6,428 nt of DNA from a bacterium (GCA_030629485.1 DAOVOW010000117.1:1-6428); one strand, 5' to 3'. Counted from the stretch's first letter, positions 1-6,265 are shown. Numbers and translations: made by a program. Notes: generated from the letters alone by a model not told the origin.

Positions 1-17
1 ATGAAAGGGCGCTGCAG

Positions 18-239
18 TTGAAGCGGATTACCAAGTTCAACTGGATTCCGGTGATTCTGTTTTTTGTCGCTATGGTGCTTTCTTTCCTGGGTGCTGAATA
101 CGGTTTTGATTCGACAGTCCTTTATGCACCGATCGGTCAGGCTTATGGCCCCGGCGTGTTCTTGGGATCGTTGTCCTGGGGGGTGTTTATATCACTGGCG
201 GCCGTCATTTTGCTGGCCGTAAAAGGAATTGAGATCTAA
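18..239 (+). CDS. small two-helix membrane protein, start uncertain (may be 5'-partial)
   Basis: The visible product is 73 residues if translation begins at TTG 18. Two hydrophobic stretches (about residues 9-27 and 48-68) flank a short loop rich in Gly, Tyr and Pro, and the N-terminus is basic (M-K-R-I-T-K), so a two-pass inner-membrane protein with both ends in the cytoplasm is likely. An AAAGGG at 4-9, eight bases before the TTG, could serve as ribosome binding site. However, the same frame has no stop back to base 1, so the true start may lie outside the window. I do not recognise a family. It ends 30 bases before exbB on the same strand, so co-transcription and a role near the ExbB channel are reasonable inferences, not demonstrated. 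Its reality as a gene is supported by membrane-like composition and placement. Confidence 0.6.
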   Translation: MKRITKFNWIPVILFFVAMVLSFLGAEYGFDSTVLYAPIGQAYGPGVFLGSLSWGVFISLAAVILLAVKGIEI

Positions 240-252
240 CAATAAAATACAT

Positions 253-260
253 TTTGGAGG
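253..260 (+). promoter_or_regulatory. ribosome binding site fixing the GTG start of exbB
   Basis: TTTGGAGG lies nine bases before GTG 270. It supports this non-ATG start and argues against the overlapping frame that begins at ATG 254, which lies inside this site. Confidence 0.75.
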
Positions 261-269
261 TTAGTGTAA

Positions 270-1028
270 GTGCTCAAACAAACTCTCTTCGTAACGCTCA
301 ACGCTCTGGTGGCGTTTGCTATCGGGTTTGGTCTCTGGTACGGCGTTTTTCGGACATCGGAGAATCCGATCGTGCACTCCATCTATATGGGTGGTCCTTT
401 GGTCGTTCTGTTGATTATGATCTTTGTCATGTGTATGGTATTCGTGGTGGAGCGGTATTTTTCGCTATATGGTGTGGCCAAGGGCAAGAGTTCGGTGCAG
501 GTCTTTTTCAAGAAGCTCATCCAGTTGATCCAGAAGGATGATTTCGATGGCGCTCTGGCTGCCTGTGACAAGCAGCGCGGCACCACCGCCAACGTTCTGC
601 GCGCCGGCATCGAGCGTTATCAGGAAGTTAAGGATCGGGAAGCTATGGAAGGCGAAAAGCGAATCCAGTTGACCCAGTCGGCCATCGAAGAAGCCAACGC
701 GCTGGAAGGTCCGCTATTGGAGCGCAACCTGATCGCCCTGTCGACGATCGCTTCGATCGCTACCATGGTCGGCCTCTTGGGTACTACGATCGGTATGATC
801 CGTGCCTTCGCCGCTACCGGTAATGTCGAAGGCGGCCTCATCGATGCCCAGGCGCTGTCCGTCGGTATCTCCGAGGCGTTGGTTAATACCGCCGGTGGAC
901 TTCTTTCCGGTATCCTCGGTATTTTCTTTTACAACTTCTTCGTGAACAAGGTGGATGCCTTCAACTACACCACCGACGAAGCGACTTTTGAGGTTATGCA
1001 GATCCTCAAAGACAAGGAAGGAATCTAA
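270..1028 (+). CDS. exbB: MotA/TolQ/ExbB-family proton channel subunit
   Basis: This 252-residue inner-membrane protein should form the pentameric proton channel that, with ExbD, energises TonB. Hydrophobic segments fall at about residues 5-25, 40-62, 155-178 and 200-225, separated by a cytoplasmic domain (about 65-150). The family signature is clear: G-L-L-G-T-T-I-G-M-I-R-A-F at 168-180 and S-E-A-L-V-N-T-A-G-G-L at 201-211. By alignment from memory with E. coli ExbB, T172, E202 and T207 match the channel residues T148, E176 and T181, so the proton path looks intact. The first hydrophobic segment is extra to the canonical three-helix fold; it could be an additional helix or a cleaved signal. 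The start is GTG 270 with a strong Shine-Dalgarno sequence. exbD1 begins three bases after the stop. TolQ is an alternative name, but the TonB genes downstream favour ExbB. Confidence 0.93.
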   Translation: MLKQTLFVTLNALVAFAIGFGLWYGVFRTSENPIVHSIYMGGPLVVLLIMIFVMCMVFVVERYFSLYGVAKGKSSVQVFFKKLIQLIQKDDFDGALAACDKQRGTTANVLRAGIERYQEVKDREAMEGEKRIQLTQSAIEEANALEGPLLERNLIALSTIASIATMVGLLGTTIGMIRAFAATGNVEGGLIDAQALSVGISEALVNTAGGLLSGILGIFFYNFFVNKVDAFNYTTDEATFEVMQILKDKEGI

Positions 1029-1031
1029 TCC

Positions 1032-1508
1032 ATGGCCGGCAAGCGACGCGTTTCCATCAGGATCGACATGACCCCGATGGTGGATATCGCCTTTCTGCTG
1101 TTGATCTTCTACATGGCGACGACGCAGTTTAAGCCGCCGGAAGCGCGTGCGGTTGATCTGCCCGAGTCGCATTCGATGATCGAGTTGCCGGATAAGGACG
1201 TAATCAATATCACCATCACCAAGTACGACTCGATCTACGTTGACTATGTCGGTTTGGCCGAAATCGAAATCGAAGGGCAAAAGGTGACGACGAAAGTGCG
1301 GCGTGTACGGCGCTGTGACAAGTACACGGTGACCAACGAAGTTAACCGGGCGCGAGGACAGCTTATCAAGGCGCTCATTGTCATCAAGGCTGATCACCAA
1401 GCGTCTTTTGGTGTGATGCAGGATGTGATGAAAAAGATGCAGGAAGACGGACTGGAGCGCTTCCTGATCATTACCGATCTGGAAACGTCGGTCGGCGAGG
1501 TTGAGTGA
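1032..1508 (+). CDS. exbD: ExbD/TolR-family biopolymer transport protein, first copy
   Basis: The 158-residue product has a short basic cytoplasmic N-terminus (M-A-G-K-R-R), one membrane helix at about residues 15-32 and a periplasmic domain. The D-M-T-P-M-V-D-I-A-F motif at 12-21 carries Asp18, the proton-carrying aspartate of ExbD/TolR (D25 in E. coli ExbD). The C-terminal part (about 112-151; V-I-K-A-D, then G-V-M-Q-D-V-M and L-I-I-T-D-L) fits the periplasmic ExbD fold. Between them is a segment with a basic cluster R-R-V-R-R-C-D-K at 90-97 that makes this copy somewhat longer than usual. AAGGAAGG at 1014-1021 is ten bases before the ATG. The gene starts three bases after exbB ends and is followed 67 bases later by a second exbD, so it acts in the same complex or in an alternative one. 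Confidence 0.93.
   Translation: MAGKRRVSIRIDMTPMVDIAFLLLIFYMATTQFKPPEARAVDLPESHSMIELPDKDVINITITKYDSIYVDYVGLAEIEIEGQKVTTKVRRVRRCDKYTVTNEVNRARGQLIKALIVIKADHQASFGVMQDVMKKMQEDGLERFLIITDLETSVGEVE
1053..1115 (+). repeat. exbD membrane-helix repeat, copy 1 (pairs with 1648-1710)
   Basis: This is the coding segment for exbD1 residues 8-28. It encodes the same 21 residues as 1648-1710. I count 7 mismatches in 63 bases, all silent. It reflects paralogy of the two exbD genes and is not a mobile repeat. Confidence 0.85.
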
Positions 1509-1575
1509 ACGGATGAACTGGTTCGTACGTTTAATATATGAGTGCCGGATATTGAGTGAAGGAGTGTGAGCGTAT

Positions 1576-2232
1576 ATGGGCGGTGAAGTAGCAGAACGAG
1601 CACCCAAGGGTGGAAAGAAGGGTCTACGACGACCGAAACGGCGTATCTCTATCCGCATCGACATGACGCCGATGGTTGATATCGCCTTCCTTCTGTTGAT
1701 CTTCTACATGGTGACAACAGTGTTCGCCATGCCGCAGGCGATGGAGATTAATCTGCCGCCGATTGATGAAGAGGAGGAGATTGAGATCAAAGAATCCAAC
1801 CTGCTAACCGTCAGAGTCGACGGTGAAGGTGTCTATTGGTGGAATCTTCGTCGCGTGGCGCCGGATAACCTGCCGCAGTTGATACCAACTGCCGCCAACA
1901 CTCCGGATACCGTCGCTTATCGGTTCAATGCCGATAGCCTTCAGGGACTCTTGATCGCCCAGAACCGGGCCAACGATAAACTCAACTCTCTGGTCCTGAT
2001 TCATCGCGACGCCACTTATGCCGATATGGTCAATATCCTCGACGAAATCGACCTGATCGAGCGTTCATGGAATGCCTACACCGCCGAGCAGTTGGGTGTC
2101 AAGATAGGGGATATCCCAAGGGACCAGAAGTTTTCCTATCGTTACGCTATCGGCGAGTGGGAAGACAGAGACGACAAGATTATGGATGCGGCGCGACAAG
2201 CGGTTGCTATTGCACAACCAGGAGGAGAGTAA
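1576..2232 (+). CDS. exbD: ExbD/TolR-family biopolymer transport protein, second copy with extended C-terminus
   Basis: This 218-residue paralogue of the preceding gene has a longer basic cytoplasmic tail (about 24 residues, K/R-rich), then the same D-M-T-P-M-V-D motif with the functional Asp at residue 35, and one membrane helix (about 33-50). The periplasmic part begins with an acidic run (D-E-E-E-E-I-E at 64-70), continues through an ExbD-like domain (L-V-L-I-H-R-D-A-T-Y at 139-148, D-E-I-D-L-I at 156-161) and ends in about 55 residues that are not part of a standard ExbD of roughly 140 residues. That tail includes a charged segment E-W-E-D-R-D-D-K. GAAGGAG at 1558-1564 lies eleven bases before the ATG. 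Its stop is two bases before the tonB1 start, which points to tight co-translation with that TonB. Family assignment is firm; the function of the tail is unknown. Confidence 0.92.
   Translation: MGGEVAERAPKGGKKGLRRPKRRISIRIDMTPMVDIAFLLLIFYMVTTVFAMPQAMEINLPPIDEEEEIEIKESNLLTVRVDGEGVYWWNLRRVAPDNLPQLIPTAANTPDTVAYRFNADSLQGLLIAQNRANDKLNSLVLIHRDATYADMVNILDEIDLIERSWNAYTAEQLGVKIGDIPRDQKFSYRYAIGEWEDRDDKIMDAARQAVAIAQPGGE
1648..1710 (+). repeat. exbD membrane-helix repeat, copy 2 (pairs with 1053-1115)
   Basis: This is the coding segment for exbD2 residues 25-45. It is identical in protein to the exbD1 copy and differs only at silent positions. The last 18 bases of the segment are identical at the DNA level. 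Confidence 0.85.
2220..2227 (+). promoter_or_regulatory. ribosome binding site deciding the tonB1 start
   Basis: AGGAGGAG sits seven bases before ATG 2235 and overlaps the end of exbD2. It selects this ATG over the in-frame ATG at 2067, which would add 56 Cys/Arg-rich residues read from the wrong frame of exbD2. Confidence 0.85.
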
Positions 2233-2234
2233 TA

Positions 2235-2960
2235 ATGGCTGTATATCCTCTATGGTCGCCGTACGGTGCGTATGAACTGAAGGCCAAGTATCAGCGCAAT
2301 TTTCTTTACGGTACCGGGCTTATTCTGGCTCTGGTGCTCTTGATCCTGCTGGTGGCCTGGTTTGTGTCCCGAGAAGACGAGATTGACGCCGGCGCTGCTC
2401 CAGTCTTGGTTATCAAGACAGTAGCCGATCTCGGGCCGCCGCCGAGTATTGCCCGCAAACCTCCTCAAGTCGCCGTGCAAGCACCCCAAACGGCAGCGCC
2501 AAAGGTCGGTATCCCCAAGCCGGTGGCCGACGATGAAGTGCTGGACGACGATGTCGTGCTGGCTACCCGTGATGAGTTAGCGGAGATTGTAGCCCCTGAC
2601 ATTGCCACTGTAGCCGGCGAAGGCGCCATTGAGATCGATATCTCCGAGGACGACTACCTCCCGGCGCCGGACGAATTCGTGCCGGTGGAGATCTATCCTG
2701 AGATGATTCACCAGGCCCCTCTGGAATATCCGCGGCTGGCCAAACAGGCCGGCATCACCGGTGATGTTTGGGTCCAGGCTTTGGTGGACAAGGACGGCAA
2801 TGTCCGTGACGCCCGTGTCGGTAAGTCATCCGGGACCATCTCTCTGGACGAAGCGGCGGTCAAGCAGGCGAAACACTGCAAGTTCAAACCGGGTATTCAG
2901 AACGGGCGACCGATTGCCTGCTGGGTTACGTATAAGGTAGAGTTTACGCTCGATAATTAA
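2235..2960 (+). CDS. tonB: TonB-family energy transducer, first copy
   Basis: The product is 241 residues from ATG 2235. It has a cytoplasmic N-terminus of about 23 residues ending in K-A-K-Y-Q-R-N-F-L-Y-G (16-26), one membrane helix (about 24-43), a periplasmic linker with short Pro-containing stretches (G-P-P-P, R-K-P-P) followed by an Asp/Glu-rich portion (about 99-150), and a TonB C-terminal domain (about 160-241). That domain shows Y-P-R-L-A-K-Q-A-G-I-T-G-D-V at 165-178, D-K-D-G-N-V at 185-190 and C-K-F-K-P-G at 215-220. TonB proteins reach across the periplasm and pull on outer-membrane receptors using ExbB/ExbD energy. The helix has no histidine, unlike E. coli TonB (His20). Two cysteines (215 and 229) lie in the C-terminal domain. 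The start is supported by an excellent ribosome binding site and by the two-base gap from exbD2. Confidence 0.92.
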   Translation: MAVYPLWSPYGAYELKAKYQRNFLYGTGLILALVLLILLVAWFVSREDEIDAGAAPVLVIKTVADLGPPPSIARKPPQVAVQAPQTAAPKVGIPKPVADDEVLDDDVVLATRDELAEIVAPDIATVAGEGAIEIDISEDDYLPAPDEFVPVEIYPEMIHQAPLEYPRLAKQAGITGDVWVQALVDKDGNVRDARVGKSSGTISLDEAAVKQAKHCKFKPGIQNGRPIACWVTYKVEFTLDN

Positions 2961-3019
2961 GCGACCGTCACTCATAGATTAGCGGGTAATGGGCATCTGC
3001 CGTCACCGGGAGGTGTACC

Positions 3020-3790
3020 ATGACTGACCACCATCAGGCCTCGGCCTACGCGAGAACCCCAACCCTCTTTCGCGAATCCACCGCCTTTCTCATGAAGGCA
3101 GCCTATCAGCGGCACATGCTGTACGGCATTGCTGTGGCTGTAACAGTCGTCCTGTTGCCCGCCCTGCTGGCATCCTATTGGCCGATTGAACAGGCAGACA
3201 TGATCGAGGTCCGGCCCGCGCCTAAAGACACCATCATTGTCGACTGGTCCGACGATAAGTTCAAGGTAATTCCGGATCAGCCGCCCATACCCGCTGGTGG
3301 CCGGGCAGGTAGCCCCTCAGCCGGGACCGGGTTGTTAGTAGACAAAATCAGGCTGGTAACTGACTTTGACGAATTCAAGACCGAAGCCGGCTTTGGTCCG
3401 GGCAATCAGGGAGGATTTGGGCCGGAGGATGATTGGGAAGCGGGCGGCGGGCTTGGGTTCGGTGGGGTGGCGTTTGTTGCGGATACGGCGGTGTACCAGT
3501 TTTTCTCGGCCGAGCTTGACCGGACGCCGTCCTTGGTTTTCATGCCTCAACCGGAGTACCCGCCGCTGGCCCGCCGCGCCGGGGTCGAGGGCAAGGTACT
3601 TCTATGGGTGCTGGTTGATATCGAAGGTCGAGCCCGGGAAGTGCGCGTTCACGAGGAGTCGAACCCCGGCTATGGCTTTGGCGACTACGCCGCCCGCGCC
3701 GCCCGGGGAGCTGCTTTCGCGCCGGCCATCAGCAATCACCAACCGGTTCGATGCTGGGTCTCAATCCCTGTTGTGTTTGAGCTGGAGTAG
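3020..3790 (+). CDS. tonB: TonB-family energy transducer, second copy with glycine-rich linker
   Basis: This 256-residue protein has the same architecture as its upstream neighbour with different spacers. The cytoplasmic N-terminus (about 33 residues) ends in K-A-A-Y-Q-R-H-M-L-Y-G at 26-36, matching the tonB1 motif position for position. One membrane helix follows (about 34-53, interrupted by Pro47). The periplasmic linker is short in proline and includes a Gly-rich stretch (about 123-149, with G-F-G-P twice). The TonB C-terminal domain occupies about 172-256 with Y-P-P-L-A-R-R-A-G-V-E-G-K-V at 180-193 and ends in C-W-V-S-I-P-V-V-F-E-L. GGGAGGTG at 3008-3015 supports the ATG. The gap from tonB1 is 59 bases with no convincing terminator, so it probably belongs to the same transcript. 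Its target receptor cannot be inferred here. Confidence 0.9.
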   Translation: MTDHHQASAYARTPTLFRESTAFLMKAAYQRHMLYGIAVAVTVVLLPALLASYWPIEQADMIEVRPAPKDTIIVDWSDDKFKVIPDQPPIPAGGRAGSPSAGTGLLVDKIRLVTDFDEFKTEAGFGPGNQGGFGPEDDWEAGGGLGFGGVAFVADTAVYQFFSAELDRTPSLVFMPQPEYPPLARRAGVEGKVLLWVLVDIEGRAREVRVHEESNPGYGFGDYAARAARGAAFAPAISNHQPVRCWVSIPVVFELE

Positions 3791-3795
3791 CTGTC

Positions 3796-3819
3796 TGGTC
3801 GGTCTTCTCAACCAAACCA
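3796..3819 (+). terminator. weak hairpin after tonB2, possible terminator
   Basis: TGGT-C-GGT (3796-3803) can pair with ACC-AA-ACCA (3811-3819) around a seven-base loop, giving seven pairs with a small internal bulge. The following bases, TCTATTCT, are only moderately T-rich. It sits just after the tonB2 stop, where a transcript end would be expected, but the stem is weak. Confidence 0.25.
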
Positions 3820-3832
3820 TCTATTCTGCCGA

Positions 3833-3838
3833 TACAAT
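3833..3838 (+). promoter_or_regulatory. possible -10 box upstream of the HDOD pair
   Basis: TACAAT differs from the sigma-70 consensus at one position and lies 31 bases before ATG 3869. I find no good -35 box at the usual distance, so this is only a candidate for separate transcription of the two HDOD genes. Confidence 0.22.
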
Positions 3839-3868
3839 CTGATAGGAAAGAAGCGGGGACAAACATCT

Positions 3869-4738
3869 ATGGATCAGAGTTCCGATACTAAAGCAGCTCT
3901 TGACAACATAATTCAGACCGTCGGCGAACTGCCGGCCTCACCCACAATTGTCAGTGCCGTCATGGGGTTGACGGCCGATCTGGACTCCCGGGTGGAGGAT
4001 ATTTCAAAGGTTCTGATGAGCGATCAGACTTTGACGGCCAAGGTGCTCAAGCTGTCCAACTCGTCTTTCTATGGTCGCCCCAAGAACGTTGCTACCCTTG
4101 AAGAGGCGATCATGATTCTCGGCTTCTTCACCGTCCAGTCAATGGTGGTGGCGACGTCGGCGCACGCTATGTACACCAAGGACGACCTGGAGGGTTACAA
4201 GGCTAAACTGTGGCGCCACTCTTTGTCGGCGGCGATATCGGCTCGTCAGATTGCCAAGTCGATCCGGCATCCTGAGGCGGAACAGGCTTTCATCGCAGCG
4301 CTGATGCATGATATCGGCAAACTTGTCATGTTACAGAAAATGCCCAGCCGATACAAGGAAATCGTTATTGAGGTCGAGGCCGCTCGTGTTTCATTCCTGG
4401 AGATTGAGACCCGCGAGTTCGGGTTTAATCACTGCGACGTTGCCGCGCTGCTCTTGGAAAAGTGGGACTTCCCGCCGAGCCTGATCGACGCGATCTTCGC
4501 TCACCATTTGCCGCCCCCGTTTAAGGAGGACGGTCCTGTACCGGTGGCGCACATTATCCATTTGGCCAATTTCATGGCTAAGACACTTGATGTCGGGTTC
4601 CGTGACGCCGTCGTAGACAACCCGGCCGAGTTGGAATCGGCACGGATGCTGTCGCTGGATGAAGAGAAGATTAACAGACTGCTCGCCGAAATCACCGAAC
4701 ACTACCAAGCTGAAATAGGAATTTTCGAAGAATCATGA
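3869..4738 (+). CDS. HDOD-domain signalling protein
   Basis: The 289-residue soluble protein is almost entirely one HDOD domain (about residues 12-215), a relative of the HD-GYP and HD phosphohydrolase fold used in bacterial signal transduction, usually as a regulatory or scaffold domain. Diagnostic stretches are L-P-A-S-P-T-I-V near 21-28, S-D-Q-T-L-T-A-K-V-L-K-L-S-N-S at 51-65, L-G-F-F-T-V-Q-S at 84-91, and M-H-D-I-G-K at 146-151. It keeps a set of histidines and an aspartate that could form an HD-type metal site: His117, His147-Asp148, His188, and His212-His213. Activity cannot be inferred because many HDOD proteins are non-catalytic. GGGGA at 3855-3859 is an acceptable ribosome binding site, nine bases before the ATG. 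The stop overlaps the start of the next HDOD gene by ATGA. Confidence 0.9.
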   Translation: MDQSSDTKAALDNIIQTVGELPASPTIVSAVMGLTADLDSRVEDISKVLMSDQTLTAKVLKLSNSSFYGRPKNVATLEEAIMILGFFTVQSMVVATSAHAMYTKDDLEGYKAKLWRHSLSAAISARQIAKSIRHPEAEQAFIAALMHDIGKLVMLQKMPSRYKEIVIEVEAARVSFLEIETREFGFNHCDVAALLLEKWDFPPSLIDAIFAHHLPPPFKEDGPVPVAHIIHLANFMAKTLDVGFRDAVVDNPAELESARMLSLDEEKINRLLAEITEHYQAEIGIFEES

Positions 4739-6201
4739 ATAGTACTCTATCCAGAGAACTGAGACAGAAGCTTGAAAGATTCTCCAACCTGCCGTCGATC
4801 CCGCAGATCATCTTCAAGATTAAGCAGGTTTCCGATGATCCCAAGTCTTCAGCCACCGACCTGGCCAACTGTATCCTCTCTGATCATCAACTGACCAGCC
4901 GTATTCTTCGCATGGCTAACTCAAGCTACTATGGCAACTACGCCGGCAAGATCAATACCGTTACCCATGCCATCGTGATGATGGGTTTTCGTGCTGTACA
5001 CAATATCGCTATCTCCATGTCGGTCTATGATGTGGTCAACAAACTCTCTGAGAACAGCAAGTTCGATTTGACTTCCTTCTGGACGCGGTCGCTGGCTTCG
5101 GGCATAGTCTCCAAGTACCTGGCTCACCACAGCAATCAATCGAAACTGATTGAGGTGGCATTCATCGCCGGGTTCATCCATGATATCGGTCAGGCGATCC
5201 TGGCCTGCGCCTTCCCGGACAAGTACGGACAGATCGGCAAGCTCGATCCGGATGTCCCCGATATTTGCGAGACGGAGCGAGTTCTGTTAGAGATCGATCA
5301 TCAGGAAGCCGGTGAGTACATCGCACGGATCTGGAACCTGCCGGACACTTTGTCCAAACCAATATCGAGCCACCATCGTATCGACCTGCCGCCCAACGTC
5401 AACTCCGAAGAGGTAGTGGTCGACTTGGTGTACCTCAGCGACCTGCTGTATCCCCACGTGATGGGCGGCACCGATCCGGAGTCACCGGTTTATCGCTCCG
5501 TCATCGCGCAGGCCCAAGCGCTGATACAGATATCCAAGGAGAGCATGGTGGACCTTCTGACGGTCTGCCGCGAGCAGGTTTCGGAAATCGCCAAGGACCT
5601 CCAGATCGATATCGACGACGAGTTCGAACAGCAGGCGGTGCGTGCAGCCGATGAAGACGAGCACGGTATGCGCGAACAGATCAGCAATCAAGAGGTGCAA
5701 CTGGCTTTCCTGCGCAACTCGACACGTGCCCTGATGGAGGCCAAAGCTACCGACGAAATCCTTCAGGTGGTCTGCGAGGCGCTCTTCCGCGGGTTGCAGA
5801 TGGGTGTGGTCATCGTCTTTGAGTACGACTCCCAATGGGATAGTTTCGCGGGCAAGGTTGGTTTTGGGTTGGAATCACAGCAGGCAGTGCAGGCCTTGAA
5901 CCTGTCAGCCAAAGGTGGTCTGTTCGAGCATCTGCGCAAGACCGGCAACGCCGTCACCTTCTACCAGACGAGCCCTGAATTCCAAATGACCAGGGATGAG
6001 ATCGAACGGCTCAAAGTAGACAGTTTCGCCGCCGTTCCCCTCCAGATTCTGGACGACGTTCAGTTCGTGGTGCTGGCCGCTCCGCCGCGGGAGGCCGGCG
6101 CCATTAACGATGACACCCTTGCGTCAATAATATCATTGACTAACCAGGCGGGCATGGTACTGGAACGCAATCTACTCAAGGCGAAATTGATGCCGTCTTA
6201 A
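4735..6201 (+). CDS. HDOD-GAF signalling protein
   Basis: This 488-residue protein joins an N-terminal HDOD domain (about 13-215) to a C-terminal GAF domain (about 335-482) through a charged, probably helical linker (about 255-330, rich in Glu, Asp and Gln). HDOD marks are L-P-S-I-P-Q-I-I at 19-26, S-D-H-Q-L-T-S-R-I-L at 49-58 and F-I-H-D-I-G-Q at 147-153. The His149-Asp150, His189 and His213-His214 positions match the upstream paralogue, but its His117 is Arg118 here, so a complete HD site is unlikely. GAF domains sense small molecules or mediate dimerisation; no cofactor-specific residues can be recognised here. No strong Shine-Dalgarno sequence precedes the ATG, which fits translational coupling through the ATGA overlap at 4735-4738. 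The regulated process is unknown. Confidence 0.9.
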   Translation: MNSTLSRELRQKLERFSNLPSIPQIIFKIKQVSDDPKSSATDLANCILSDHQLTSRILRMANSSYYGNYAGKINTVTHAIVMMGFRAVHNIAISMSVYDVVNKLSENSKFDLTSFWTRSLASGIVSKYLAHHSNQSKLIEVAFIAGFIHDIGQAILACAFPDKYGQIGKLDPDVPDICETERVLLEIDHQEAGEYIARIWNLPDTLSKPISSHHRIDLPPNVNSEEVVVDLVYLSDLLYPHVMGGTDPESPVYRSVIAQAQALIQISKESMVDLLTVCREQVSEIAKDLQIDIDDEFEQQAVRAADEDEHGMREQISNQEVQLAFLRNSTRALMEAKATDEILQVVCEALFRGLQMGVVIVFEYDSQWDSFAGKVGFGLESQQAVQALNLSAKGGLFEHLRKTGNAVTFYQTSPEFQMTRDEIERLKVDSFAAVPLQILDDVQFVVLAAPPREAGAINDDTLASIISLTNQAGMVLERNLLKAKLMPS

Positions 6202-6265
6202 TATCTCTGCCGGCCTGCCCAACGCCGCCGACTGCGCACCGCCCTATCGAAAGTAACATAATCGG
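6202..6265. other. convergent intergenic spacer
   Basis: These 64 bases separate the end of the HDOD-GAF gene from the end of the minus-strand gene. The first part is C/G-rich, with GCC-containing runs. I see no clear stem followed by a T-tract on either strand, so no terminator is called, although convergent genes would be expected to have one. Confidence 0.6.

Noticed and set aside
238..260. A/T-rich stretch with TAAAAT at 243-248 as an exbB promoter
   Set aside because: No -35 box is found at a suitable distance, and A/T richness before a ribosome binding site is common.
254..541. 95-codon frame overlapping the start of exbB
   Set aside because: Its ATG lies inside the ribosome binding site of exbB, and the protein has no coherent features.
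714..1664. Long open frame on the - strand (316 codons) across exbB, exbD1 and the start of exbD2
   Set aside because: It lies opposite three well-supported genes, its product is Arg/His/Asp-rich without recognisable domains, and it has no family motif. It is a codon-bias shadow.
2067..2234. In-frame upstream extension of tonB1 from ATG 2067
   Set aside because: The extra 56 residues are Cys/Arg-rich, overlap exbD2 in another frame, and ATG 2235 has a near-perfect ribosome binding site.
2965..3006. Direct repeat CCGTCAC (2965-2971 and 3000-3006) between tonB1 and tonB2 as an operator
   Set aside because: Seven bases repeated once is expected by chance, and the copies flank no promoter-like element.
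3366..3842. 158-codon alternative frame inside and beyond tonB2
   Set aside because: The product is rich in Arg, Pro and Ser with no domain, while the overlapping tonB2 frame carries a full TonB C-terminal domain.
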